This document shows positions 25,501-32,792 of a stretch of DNA of 64,000 nucleotides, piece by piece. Position numbers and translations under genes: made by a program. Position 1 is the stretch's first letter; every line of letters begins with the position of its first letter. Source of the DNA: Rhizobiales bacterium 2SD. Its GTDB lineage: Bacteria; Pseudomonadota; Alphaproteobacteria; Rhizobiales; Beijerinckiaceae. The DNA lies in assembly GCA_005502805.1 (NCBI GenBank), contig SCMY01000006.1, positions 124,001 to 188,000 on the forward strand, given 5' to 3'. A model generated the notes under the pieces. The model was not told where the DNA came from, did no database searches, and saw nothing but the letters and a program-made list of their open reading frames with translations.

Positions 25501-27831
25501 CGCCATGATCACGTCGAAGGTCGCGGTCTGGCCGTTGCCGAGTTCGCCCTCCTTGAAGGCCTTGCGCACGCCGATGGCGGCGCCCTTCGGCACGATCGGC
25601 ATGGTGACCGAGCGGGCGATGGCGCGCCCGCCGGGCTCGCCGACGCGCACGGTCAATTCGACCTCGAGCGGCCGGTTGGTCTCGGGCTGCGCGACCGGAT
25701 TGGCGATCGTGACTTTGCCGTCGGCGCCGGTTTTGGCGGCGTCCTCGAACTCGCTCTGCTGCGGCTCGAAGGCCTCGTCGGTCAGGCCGACCTCGTAGCC
25801 GGCGAAGCCAGGGATCGCGGTCTCACCCGCCGAACGCACGGTCATCGAGCCGGTGACGTCGAGATCGGAGCCGGGCGCGCCATAGAGATAGCGGGCGTTG
25901 ACGTCGATCTCGGCCGGCTCGCCGGCCTGCAGCACCTGCTTTTTCGGGGCGAGCGTCAGCTCCAGCCGCTCGGGGACATAGTCCTCGACCAGGAAGGAGA
26001 TTTCGCCGATCGCGGCGCCCTTCGGATCGGAATAGGCCTGGACGCGCCAGGTGCCGGTCTGGGCGCCGGAGATCAGCGGGATCGAATGGGCGCGGCCACC
26101 GGCGCCCTGGTCCTCGACCTGGCGGCGGCGATATTCGACGCCGTCGGGCCGTTTGACGACCAGCGTCAGCGGCAGGCCGGAGACGGCGGCGCCCTTGGCG
26201 TCGCGCAGCAGCGTCGTCAGGTAGACGGTCTCGCCGGAGCGATAGACGCCGCGCTCGGTATAGAGGAAGGCGTCGAGCCCGGCCGGGGCGACGCGGCCCT
26301 TCACGCCGCGATCCGAGAGATCGAAGGCGGTCTGCTTCAGGTCGAGGAAGCCGTAATCCTCGGCGAGGCTGGCGGTGACGAGGCCGGGCGCGTTGCCGCC
26401 CTGGCCTTTGGCGAGGGCGGCATCGAAGCGGGCATAGCCGTCGCGGTCGGAGCGGACGGTCGCCAGCACTTCGTTATTGCGGGCGATCAGGCGCAGTTCG
26501 GCATTGGCGACGGGCGAGGCGTCGGCGAGCGAGCGCACCAGCACATGCACGCCGTCCGGTCCCGAAAACGAGGTCAGGCCGAGATCGGAGACGACGAACC
26601 ATTGCGTCGCGCGGGTGGTGCCGTCGTAGTCATAATCGCTGTCGCTATCCGAGCTCGCAGCCTTGCTGGTACCGGTCGGCTTGGCGAACATCACATAGAC
26701 GCCGGGCTGGAGCCGGCCGACGGCTTCCAGCACGGGGAAGGCGGTGGTGACGTCCTTGTTGAGCTCCGACTTCACAGCCATCGTGCCCTTCCAGACGCTC
26801 GAGCCCTTGTCCGACGCGATCTGATTGGCGTTGTAGCTGCCGAGCTGCGTGAGGAAGTCGTCGGAATGGACCGAGCCGATCAGGTTGCGGTCGCCGATGC
26901 GCATGACTTCGAGGTCGAGGCTGTCGGCGTTGACCGAGACGACCGGCACGCCCTGCTGGCCGGTGCGCGGCAGCACATAGTTCTTGCCGGTGAAGCGCAC
27001 GGAGGGGGCGCGGTCGCGGACATAGACCTCGTAATCGGCCGATTTCAGCAGCTTCTCGTCGGGGAGGGCCGAGGGCACGCCCTGGCGGATGACGAAGCCG
27101 TAGCGCTCGCCATGGCGCAGGCCGTCGACGCAAAGCTGGCGATCCTCGCCGCTGACGGCGAAATCACCCTTGCCGGTGATGGCGACGTAAGGCGCGAAAT
27201 CGACGCCGCTGCGCGCCAGGGGTTCGGAGAACTGGAAACAGGCGCGCGGGCTCGCCGCGTCCGAATCGACCTTGTTCGAGAGCAGGCGGAAGCCTCGCTG
27301 GGCCCGCAGCGCCTCATAGTCAGCGCGCAGCGAAGCGTTGTCGGCAAGGTCAAGGCTGAGGCGATAGGTGGTCAGCGCCGGGCGCCAGAGCTCGTGCTTT
27401 TCGAAGACGCGGGCGAGCACGCCGAGCGAAGTGGCTTCATCCGGACGGGAGGTCGAGCGCTGATAGGCGAGATAGGCGGAGCTGATCGCGCGTTCGCGCA
27501 GTTCGTAGCGCTCACGATAATCGCGCGGCTCGATGCCGCTTGCCGCCTGCGCCATCAGGCGCCAGCCGCCGGGGTTGGCGGGATCGGCGACCGCCGCGGC
27601 ATTGGCGAGCGGGAGCGCAGCGCGGGCGTCGCCGCGGTTGAGGGCGGCGGTGCCGTCGCGCAGCAAGGTGGCGAAGGGGCGCTGGCCGGCCGGGAGCTCG
27701 CGCTTCAACCGTTCTTCCAGGCGCTGGCCGTCGCTGGCGAGATCGGGCCGGACATAGGCCTTCTGCGCGAAAGCGGGTCCGGCGGCGACAGTCAGGCCGA
27801 GCAGGAGGGCGAGACGGACGAGATGGCGCAT
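22585..27831 (-). CDS. Bacterial alpha-2-macroglobulin family protein
   Basis: The 1748-residue periplasmic protein resembles the E. coli YfhM type but is somewhat longer. A signal peptide (MRHLVRLALLLGLTVAAGPAFAQ) is followed by an N-terminal helical region, a series of MG domains and the thioester region. The CTEQ thioester motif lies near residue 1290 (within YPYGCTEQT), so it should covalently trap attacking proteases. The paired PBP1C could then repair the wall. No cysteine follows the signal, so unlike E. coli YfhM it does not look like a lipoprotein. The start at 27831 gives a clean signal; the frame is open to 27993. pbpC lies 7 bases downstream. Confidence 0.93.
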   Translation of the reverse strand: MRHLVRLALLLGLTVAAGPAFAQKAYVRPDLASDGQRLEERLKRELPAGQRPFATLLRDGTAALNRGDARAALPLANAAAVADPANPGGWRLMAQAASGIEPRDYRERYELRERAISSAYLAYQRSTSRPDEATSLGVLARVFEKHELWRPALTTYRLSLDLADNASLRADYEALRAQRGFRLLSNKVDSDAASPRACFQFSEPLARSGVDFAPYVAITGKGDFAVSGEDRQLCVDGLRHGERYGFVIRQGVPSALPDEKLLKSADYEVYVRDRAPSVRFTGKNYVLPRTGQQGVPVVSVNADSLDLEVMRIGDRNLIGSVHSDDFLTQLGSYNANQIASDKGSSVWKGTMAVKSELNKDVTTAFPVLEAVGRLQPGVYVMFAKPTGTSKAASSDSDSDYDYDGTTRATQWFVVSDLGLTSFSGPDGVHVLVRSLADASPVANAELRLIARNNEVLATVRSDRDGYARFDAALAKGQGGNAPGLVTASLAEDYGFLDLKQTAFDLSDRGVKGRVAPAGLDAFLYTERGVYRSGETVYLTTLLRDAKGAAVSGLPLTLVVKRPDGVEYRRRQVEDQGAGGRAHSIPLISGAQTGTWRVQAYSDPKGAAIGEISFLVEDYVPERLELTLAPKKQVLQAGEPAEIDVNARYLYGAPGSDLDVTGSMTVRSAGETAIPGFAGYEVGLTDEAFEPQQSEFEDAAKTGADGKVTIANPVAQPETNRPLEVELTVRVGEPGGRAIARSVTMPIVPKGAAIGVRKAFKEGELGNGQTATFDVIMAQGDGRRIARQGVKWTLSKVTRNYQWFYQDGRWNYEGVKTTRRVADGEIAVAENAPARIAAPVQWGNYRLDVSADGGEATETSVSFNVGYETEKTADQPDVLDVALDKPSYANGESMQVRLTPRFAGKATLAVMSDRVAEIRTVDVPANGTTVTIPAKSDWGASAYLVVLAHRPMDTAAQRMPGRAIGLAWFSVGKEERNLAIDLGAPNLVRPLSTLSLPVKVTGAKAGEEAFITVAAVDIGILNLTRFESPDPTKYFFGQRQLGHELRDLYGYLIDGMQGARGAIRSGGDAAPQLNGEAPTQEPLARYSGVVKLGPDGTAKIDFELPAFNGSVRVMAVAWSAGRTGQASADVFVRDQIVAQATLPRFLALGDQSRFHLQIDNVEGPAGSYLVDLDVKGPVVVAADATRRSMTMAAGAKSSLTIPVTAAGLGRASFDVKVTGPNGIGTVQNLAVRVQPSTQTIARRIVRPIPGGGSLTVSSDLMADLVPDSGAVSVSVSPVAALDVAAVLKALDRYPYGCTEQTISRALPLLVVNRLATMESLALDGNADERVTAAIERVLARQGNNGSFGLWGVGGEDLWLDAFVTDFLTRARERQFAVPQTAFNMALDRLRNQVVNTSEINKEDAAGIAYALYVLARNGRPVMGDLRYLADNKLGDFGSPLARAQIGAALSLLGDRTRGRAAFSSALGTLQQASDDGLSRPDYGSRLRDGAGILTLIAESKGERADLSRAADVVQNARQNARYTSTQENMWMAMAAAAMAKDAEGMALTVDGAERKGAFYRTVPQASLEAKPLVIGNPGTASANAVITVSGIPSTPEPALNQGFGLERTLFTMKGERVDPSRLRQNERYVVALKVTEPTSRYGRLLLVDPVPAGLEIENAKLTEGASVEGLNWLKQEVSPVHTEARDDRFVAAFERNGGKNAPLSYTVAYIARAVSPGRYVAPAAVIEDMYRPDRFGRTGFGTIEITSAR

Positions 27832-28046
27832 GGCTCGGTCTCCGAAAAGGCGGGCGGCCGGATAGTTGCCGCGGCAGGCGTCGACGCGATGACGGATCAT
27901 CACGTTGCGCTGCGCGAAGCTAGCACCGGGCGCGTCGGGCGCAACTCGACTTGCGATCGGTTGAGCCGTTCTCGCCTCTTGCCTCTGCGGCAAGGCTGAC
28001 GCTGAATGGCGCCGCGTCGCGGCGCGGTCTGGATGAGGAGAAGGTC

Positions 28047-29423
28047 GTGCTCAAAGTTTCCTCTTGGATCGGTATCGCGGGCGTCCTCGCCTGTCTCAAT
28101 GTCGTGCAGGCGCAGCAGCCGGCCGATCCGCGCCTGGCCGCGGCGACGCAGAGCTTCTCCGCCTTGCCCGAAGCTGAGCGCAAGGCGATCCAGTCCGATC
28201 TGATCTGGACAGGGCATCTCAACAGCGCCGCCACCGGCAATTTCGGTCCGCTGACCTTCCGCGCCGTGAACGGCTTCAAGGCCGGGCGTGGCCAGCCCGA
28301 CGGGCAATTGACCCCGGCCGAGCGCCAGGAACTGGCGCGGCTCGCGAAGACGGCGCGCGACGCTGCTGGCTTTGCCGTGATCACCGACCAGCCGACCGGT
28401 GTCCGCATCGGCATCCCGCAAAAGCTGCTGCCGAAGCGCGAGGCGACTCCGACCGGCGGCAGCCGCTGGCAGAGCGCCGACGGCAAGATCACGCTCGACG
28501 TCAGCGCGGGGCCAGCGACCGAGCCGCTGCAGGCGATCTTCGAACGCGCCATCGCGGTCAATCCGAACATCCAGCGCAAGGTCACCTACAAGCTGCTGCA
28601 GCCGAGCTTCTTCGTCGTCGCCGGCGAGACGCCGACCGGAAAGTTCTTCCGGCGGCAGGCGCTCGGCCCGTCTGGCCTGCGCGGTTTCTCGGTCGGTTAC
28701 GACAAGGGCGTCGCCGCGACCTTCGACAAGGTGGTGACCGCGATCGCCGACAGTTTCGAGCCATTCCCGAGCGGGGCGCCTCCGGCTCCCGCGCCGACGC
28801 CGGCGGCTCCCGGTGCGCCCGCCGTGGCGGCTGCTCCGGCGCAGCCCGCGACCGAGCGCTTCGGCGTCGGCCTCGTCGTCGGCAAGGAGCTGGTGCTGAC
28901 GGCGCGCGCTGCGGTCGATCCTTGCAAGGGGCTCAAGGTCGGCACCCGCCCAGCCAAGCTGCGGGCGCAGGATCAGGCGAGCGGGCTCGCCTTGCTCGAC
29001 GTGCCCGGGCTCGCCTCCGGTGCCGTGCCGGGGCTGCGCGATGCTGCGCCCGCCGTGAAGGAGGCGGTCGTCGTGCTCGCCTATGATGGAACCGCCACCG
29101 CGCGCACCGCGGTCGCGCTGCCCGGAGAGGTGATGAGCGACGCCGTGCTGGCACCTCTGCAGCCCGGTGGCGCCGGCAGCCCGGTCTTCGATCGTCAAGG
29201 ACGTCTCGCCGGGTTGGTCACCGCCAACCCCTCCGACAAGGCTCTGATCGCCGGCGTCGCGCCGCAGCGCAATCATGCGATCGCCGGCGTCGTACAGCTC
29301 AAGGCGATGCTGGAGAAGGCCGACGCAAAGCCTGCCGCCGCCGCAATGGGCGGCGAACTCAGCACCGGCGCGATCGCCGAGGCCGCCGGCAAGAGCGTGG
29401 TGCCGATTGCTTGCGGGCTCTGA
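28047..29423 (+). CDS. Exported trypsin-fold protein with peptidoglycan-binding-like N-terminus; catalytic triad lost
   Basis: The GTG at 28047 gives 458 residues with a purine-rich GAGGAGAAGG just upstream and a signal peptide (VLACLNVVQAQ). Residues about 20-105 resemble a PG_binding_1 helix bundle (GHLNSAATGNFGPLTFRAVNGF). An alanine/proline linker near residue 240-270 leads into a chymotrypsin-like barrel. There the expected His, Asp and Ser positions read LTARAAV (about 284; normally TNxHVV), ASGLALLDV (about 313; normally DLALL) and GGAGSPVFD (about 374; normally GNSGSPVFD). All three catalytic residues appear replaced, so it is probably a pseudoprotease. It is divergent from the alpha-2-macroglobulin gene, with 215 bases between starts; a functional link is speculative. 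Confidence 0.75.
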   Translation: MLKVSSWIGIAGVLACLNVVQAQQPADPRLAAATQSFSALPEAERKAIQSDLIWTGHLNSAATGNFGPLTFRAVNGFKAGRGQPDGQLTPAERQELARLAKTARDAAGFAVITDQPTGVRIGIPQKLLPKREATPTGGSRWQSADGKITLDVSAGPATEPLQAIFERAIAVNPNIQRKVTYKLLQPSFFVVAGETPTGKFFRRQALGPSGLRGFSVGYDKGVAATFDKVVTAIADSFEPFPSGAPPAPAPTPAAPGAPAVAAAPAQPATERFGVGLVVGKELVLTARAAVDPCKGLKVGTRPAKLRAQDQASGLALLDVPGLASGAVPGLRDAAPAVKEAVVVLAYDGTATARTAVALPGEVMSDAVLAPLQPGGAGSPVFDRQGRLAGLVTANPSDKALIAGVAPQRNHAIAGVVQLKAMLEKADAKPAAAAMGGELSTGAIAEAAGKSVVPIACGL

Positions 29424-29570
29424 TGCTCACAGCGTGATCGTGCATACAGCATACAAAGATAGTTGCCTCGCCAGCGGCGATCGGTTCTGATAGCGAGAAA
29501 TCAAGAAAGCCGCGCCGACGGGCGAAGAAGCTTTCAAATTTTAAATCGATTGAACGGGAGGAAGACGATT

Positions 29571-30563
29571 ATGAGCAAAATCAGCAGACGTTCGGTCCTT
29601 GCAGGCGCAGCGGCAGCAGGCGCTACAGGCCTGATCGTACGCCCGGCCATCGGCCAGGCGCAGTATCCGAGCCGGCCGATGACGATGATCTGCCCGTGGG
29701 GCGCGGGCGGCGGCACCGACGCGACGGCGCGCATCGTCGCGCAATTGCTGGAGAAGGATCTCGGCCAGCCCGTCAACGTGGTGAACCGCACCGGCGGCTC
29801 GGGCGTCGTCGGGCACCAGGCGATCGCCTCGGCCCCGGCCGACGGCTACACGATCGGCATGCTGACGGTCGAGATCGCGATGATGCGCCATCAGGGCCTG
29901 ACGGAGCTGAAGTCGACCGACTATGCCGCGCTCGGCCTGATGAACGAGGACCCGCCGGGCGTGCAGGTCTCGGCCTCCGGCCCCTACAAGGACATCAAGG
30001 AGCTGGCTGCGGCGATCAAGGCCGCCCCTCCCGGCAAGCTCAAGGCATCCGGTACAGGCCAGGGCGGCATCTGGCATCTCGCGCTGGTCGGCTGGCTGGT
30101 CGCGATGGGGCTGAAGCCCGACCATGTCGCCTGGGTGCCGTCGAACGGCGCCGCGCCCGGCATGCAGGACCTGGCGGCGGGCGGCGTCGACATCGTCACC
30201 TGCTCGGTGCCGGAAGCGCGCGCGATGATCGACGCCGGCAAGGCGAAGTCGCTGGCGATCATGGCGAGCGCGCGCAATCCCCAGTTCAAGGACGTGCCGA
30301 CCCTGAACGAGTCGCTCGGCATCAACTACTCGGTTGGCGCCTGGCGCGGCATCGGCGCGCCCAAGGCGGTGCCGGCCGACATCCAGGCCAAGCTCACGGC
30401 ATCGTTGAAGAAGGCCTTCGATTCGAAGGAATACCAGGACTTCATGAACTCGCGCGGCTTCGGCATGAAGTTCGCCGACGGGCCGGGCTTCGCCAAGTTC
30501 ATGGCCGACAGCGACACCTCGATGGCGTCAGCGATGAAGGCCGCGGGTCTGTCGAAGGCCTGA
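29571..30563 (+). CDS. tctC: Tripartite tricarboxylate transporter substrate-binding protein TctC
   Basis: The 330-residue periplasmic binding protein of the Bug family has a strong GGGAGGAAG ribosome-binding site. The N-terminus SRRSVLAGAAAAGATG matches a twin-arginine export signal. Recognisable segments are ICPWGAGGGTDATARI, TGGSGVVGHQAIASAPADGYTIG and VPSNGAAPGMQDLAAGGVDI. It is first in a tctC-B-A operon, although 182 bases with an inverted repeat separate it from tctB, which may allow surplus binding protein. The transported carboxylate is unknown. Confidence 0.92.
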   Translation: MSKISRRSVLAGAAAAGATGLIVRPAIGQAQYPSRPMTMICPWGAGGGTDATARIVAQLLEKDLGQPVNVVNRTGGSGVVGHQAIASAPADGYTIGMLTVEIAMMRHQGLTELKSTDYAALGLMNEDPPGVQVSASGPYKDIKELAAAIKAAPPGKLKASGTGQGGIWHLALVGWLVAMGLKPDHVAWVPSNGAAPGMQDLAAGGVDIVTCSVPEARAMIDAGKAKSLAIMASARNPQFKDVPTLNESLGINYSVGAWRGIGAPKAVPADIQAKLTASLKKAFDSKEYQDFMNSRGFGMKFADGPGFAKFMADSDTSMASAMKAAGLSKA

Positions 30564-30579
30564 CGGGAACCTGTTCTGG

Positions 30580-30684
30580 TCGTCCCGGGCGAGCGTAGCT
30601 CGACCCGGGACCCATTCCGGAACCTTCTTCGGAAAGGCTCAGGAATGGATCCCGGATCTCCGCTTCGCTCCGTCCGGGATGACC
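30580..30684. repeat. Intergenic palindromic repeat between tctC and tctB
   Basis: A long imperfect inverted repeat: TCGTCCCGGGCGAGCG with a GACCCGGGAC partner, then CCATTCC/GGAATGG, and the closing ATCCCGGATCTCCG/CGTCCGGGATGACC portion pairing with the opening TCGTCCCGG. It resembles family A in architecture but differs in sequence. It may stabilise tctC mRNA relative to tctBA. Confidence 0.65.
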
Positions 30685-30745
30685 GAGACGTCTTGATCCA
30701 GGGCACGTTGATGTGGCGTGCCTTCCATTCACGAGAATTCGCAGC

Positions 30746-31237
30746 ATGTTGTTGTCAGACCGCGTGACCGGCGGCGTCATCGCGACGCTCGGCGCCACCG
30801 CTTTCTTCTATGGCTCGAAACTGCCGCCGGTGCCGGGCCAGCAGGTCGGCCCCTCGGCTTTCCCGATGGTGGTCGGCGCAGGGCTCGTGCTCTGCGGCGT
30901 CATGATCGTGCTCGGCGTCGGCCGCCATTTCGAAGAGGTCGCCGAGGCCGATGTCGTGAGCCACAGCACGCCGGAAGAGCTCGAGCCATTGCCGGCCTGG
31001 CGCAACTGGCTGGCGCTGCTGCCGCCGGCGTTGCTGATCTTCTACGCGCTCGTTTCCGAAAAACTTGGCTTCCTGCCGACGGCAGCGATCATGGTGCTGA
31101 CCGCGAGTCTGGCCTTCGGCGCCAGGCCCAAGCTGGCGGTGCCGCTCGCAATCATCGCGCCTTTCGTCATCAACCTGATCTTCCTCAAGCTGCTGCGCGT
31201 GCCCCTGCCCGGCGGCCTGCTGCCCTTCCCCTGGTGA
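30746..31237 (+). CDS. tctB: Tripartite tricarboxylate transporter small membrane subunit TctB
   Basis: The 163-residue inner-membrane protein has four predicted helices, as in TctB: one after the start (GGVIATLGATAFFYGS), one around FPMVVGAGLVLCGVMIVLGV, and two in the second half (LALLPPALLIFYALV and AIIAPFVINLIFLKLL). The start at 30746 is chosen because it begins the first helix; an upstream in-frame start lies at 30713. The stop is seven bases before tctA, and the two membrane subunits act as a unit. Confidence 0.87.
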   Translation: MLLSDRVTGGVIATLGATAFFYGSKLPPVPGQQVGPSAFPMVVGAGLVLCGVMIVLGVGRHFEEVAEADVVSHSTPEELEPLPAWRNWLALLPPALLIFYALVSEKLGFLPTAAIMVLTASLAFGARPKLAVPLAIIAPFVINLIFLKLLRVPLPGGLLPFPW

Positions 31238-31244
31238 GGCCGCG

Positions 31245-32747
31245 ATGAACACCGTCATCCAGGCCTTCGGGCTCGTCTTCCAGCCGGATGTGATGATCGC
31301 GATCGTCGCCTCCGCCTTCTACGGCCTCACCGTCGGCGCCTTGCCCGGCCTCTCGGCGACGATGGCGACGGCGCTGCTCGTGCCCGTCACCTTCTATCTC
31401 TCGCCGATCGCGGCGATCGCCACCATCATCACGGCCTCGGCGATGGCGATCTTCTCGGGCGACATCCCGGGCTGTCTGCTGCGCATTCCCGGCACGCCGG
31501 CTTCGGCCGCCTATACCGACGAAGCCTATGCGATGACGCGCAAGGGCGAGGCTGAGACGGCGCTCGGCATCTGCCTGTGGTTCTCGGCGCTCGGCGGCAT
31601 TGCCGGCACGCTCTCATTGATGCTGATCGCGCCGCTGCTGGCCGAGATGGCGCTGTCCTTCTCGACCTATGAGAACTTCTGGCTCGCCATGCTCGGCCTG
31701 ATGTGCTCGACGCTGGTGGCGCGCTCCTCGCCGATCAAGGCGATAGCGGCGATGCTCCTCGGCCTGCTGATCACCTGCATCGGCATCGACAATCCCGGCG
31801 GCGTGCCGCGCTTCACCTTCGGCTCGACCGACCTGCTCGGAGGCATCGAGGTGATCCCGGCGCTGGTCGGCGTCTTCGCGCTCGCCGAGGTGATGCGCTC
31901 GCTGACCGAGCGCGAGCCGCCGAAGCTGGAGAACCGCCGGCTCGGCTCGATCCTGAAGGGTCAGTGGGAGCTGACCAAGAAATATCCGAAGCAGCAGGCG
32001 CGCGGGAACCTGATCGGCATCATCATCGGCGTGCTGCCGGGCGCCGGCGCCGACATGGCGGCCTGGGTCAGCTACGCCATGGCCAAGCGCTTCTCGAAGA
32101 CGCCGGAAAAATTCGGCACCGGCCATCCCGAAGGGCTGATCGAGGCCGGTGCCTCCAACAACGCCTCGCTCGCCTCGGGCTGGGTGCCGGCGCTGCTGTT
32201 CGGCATCCCTGGCGACACCATCACCGCGATCGCGATCGGCGTGCTCTACATGAAGGGGCTCAATCCCGGCCCGACGCTGTTCTCGTCGCAGGCGTCGAGC
32301 ATGTACGCGCTCTACATCATCTTCATCATCGGCAACATCATCATGATCCCGCTCGGCATCATCATGATCCGGCTGGCGAGCAAGGTCGTCGGTGCGCCGC
32401 GCTCGGCGGTGATGCCGGTGATCATGATCTTCTGCGCGGTCGGCGCCTTCGCCACGGCGGGCAACAACCTGTTCGCGGTCTACTGCGTCGCCATCTTCGG
32501 CCTGATCGGCTTCGTGATGGAGAAGAACGGCTATCCGGTCGCGGCTATGGTGCTCGGCATCGTCATGGGCACCATGGTGGAGCAGAGCTTCGTGACCTCG
32601 CTGATCAAGTCGGACGGTTCGATCCTGCCCTTCTTCAGCCGGCCGGTCTCCTCGGTGCTGGCGGCGATGACCTTCGGCGCGCTGCTCTGGCCCGTCTTCG
32701 TCTGGACGATGCGCAGGCTGAGGACGGAGCGGCCGGCGACGGCCTGA
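31245..32747 (+). CDS. tctA: Tripartite tricarboxylate transporter large membrane subunit TctA
   Basis: The 500-residue protein has about 11-12 membrane segments and is the transport channel of the TTT system. The glycine-rich signatures are clear: GLTVGALPGLSATMATALLVPVTF near the start, IPGTPASAAYTDEAYAMTRKGEAETALGI, and the second-half LPGAGADMAAWVSYAMAKRFSKTPEKFGTGHPEG and GIPGDTITAIAIGVLYMKGL. Transport uses the ion gradient with ligand delivered by TctC. The gene follows tctB closely and is followed 45 bases later by priA. Confidence 0.95.
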   Translation: MNTVIQAFGLVFQPDVMIAIVASAFYGLTVGALPGLSATMATALLVPVTFYLSPIAAIATIITASAMAIFSGDIPGCLLRIPGTPASAAYTDEAYAMTRKGEAETALGICLWFSALGGIAGTLSLMLIAPLLAEMALSFSTYENFWLAMLGLMCSTLVARSSPIKAIAAMLLGLLITCIGIDNPGGVPRFTFGSTDLLGGIEVIPALVGVFALAEVMRSLTEREPPKLENRRLGSILKGQWELTKKYPKQQARGNLIGIIIGVLPGAGADMAAWVSYAMAKRFSKTPEKFGTGHPEGLIEAGASNNASLASGWVPALLFGIPGDTITAIAIGVLYMKGLNPGPTLFSSQASSMYALYIIFIIGNIIMIPLGIIMIRLASKVVGAPRSAVMPVIMIFCAVGAFATAGNNLFAVYCVAIFGLIGFVMEKNGYPVAAMVLGIVMGTMVEQSFVTSLIKSDGSILPFFSRPVSSVLAAMTFGALLWPVFVWTMRRLRTERPATA

Positions 32748-32792
32748 GGTTGCTGCCGGCTATCGCACCGAATCAGTGCTAGAGACGGGCGC

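Noticed and set aside
24370-27999. A 1209-residue open frame on the plus strand across the alpha-2-macroglobulin gene.
   Set aside because: The opposite strand carries a complete signal peptide, MG domains and thioester motif; this frame has none of these.
27900-29276. A 458-residue minus-strand frame opposite the trypsin-fold protein.
   Set aside because: The plus strand has a signal peptide, ribosome-binding site and recognisable fold motifs; the minus frame has an Arg/Gly/Asp-rich shadow composition.
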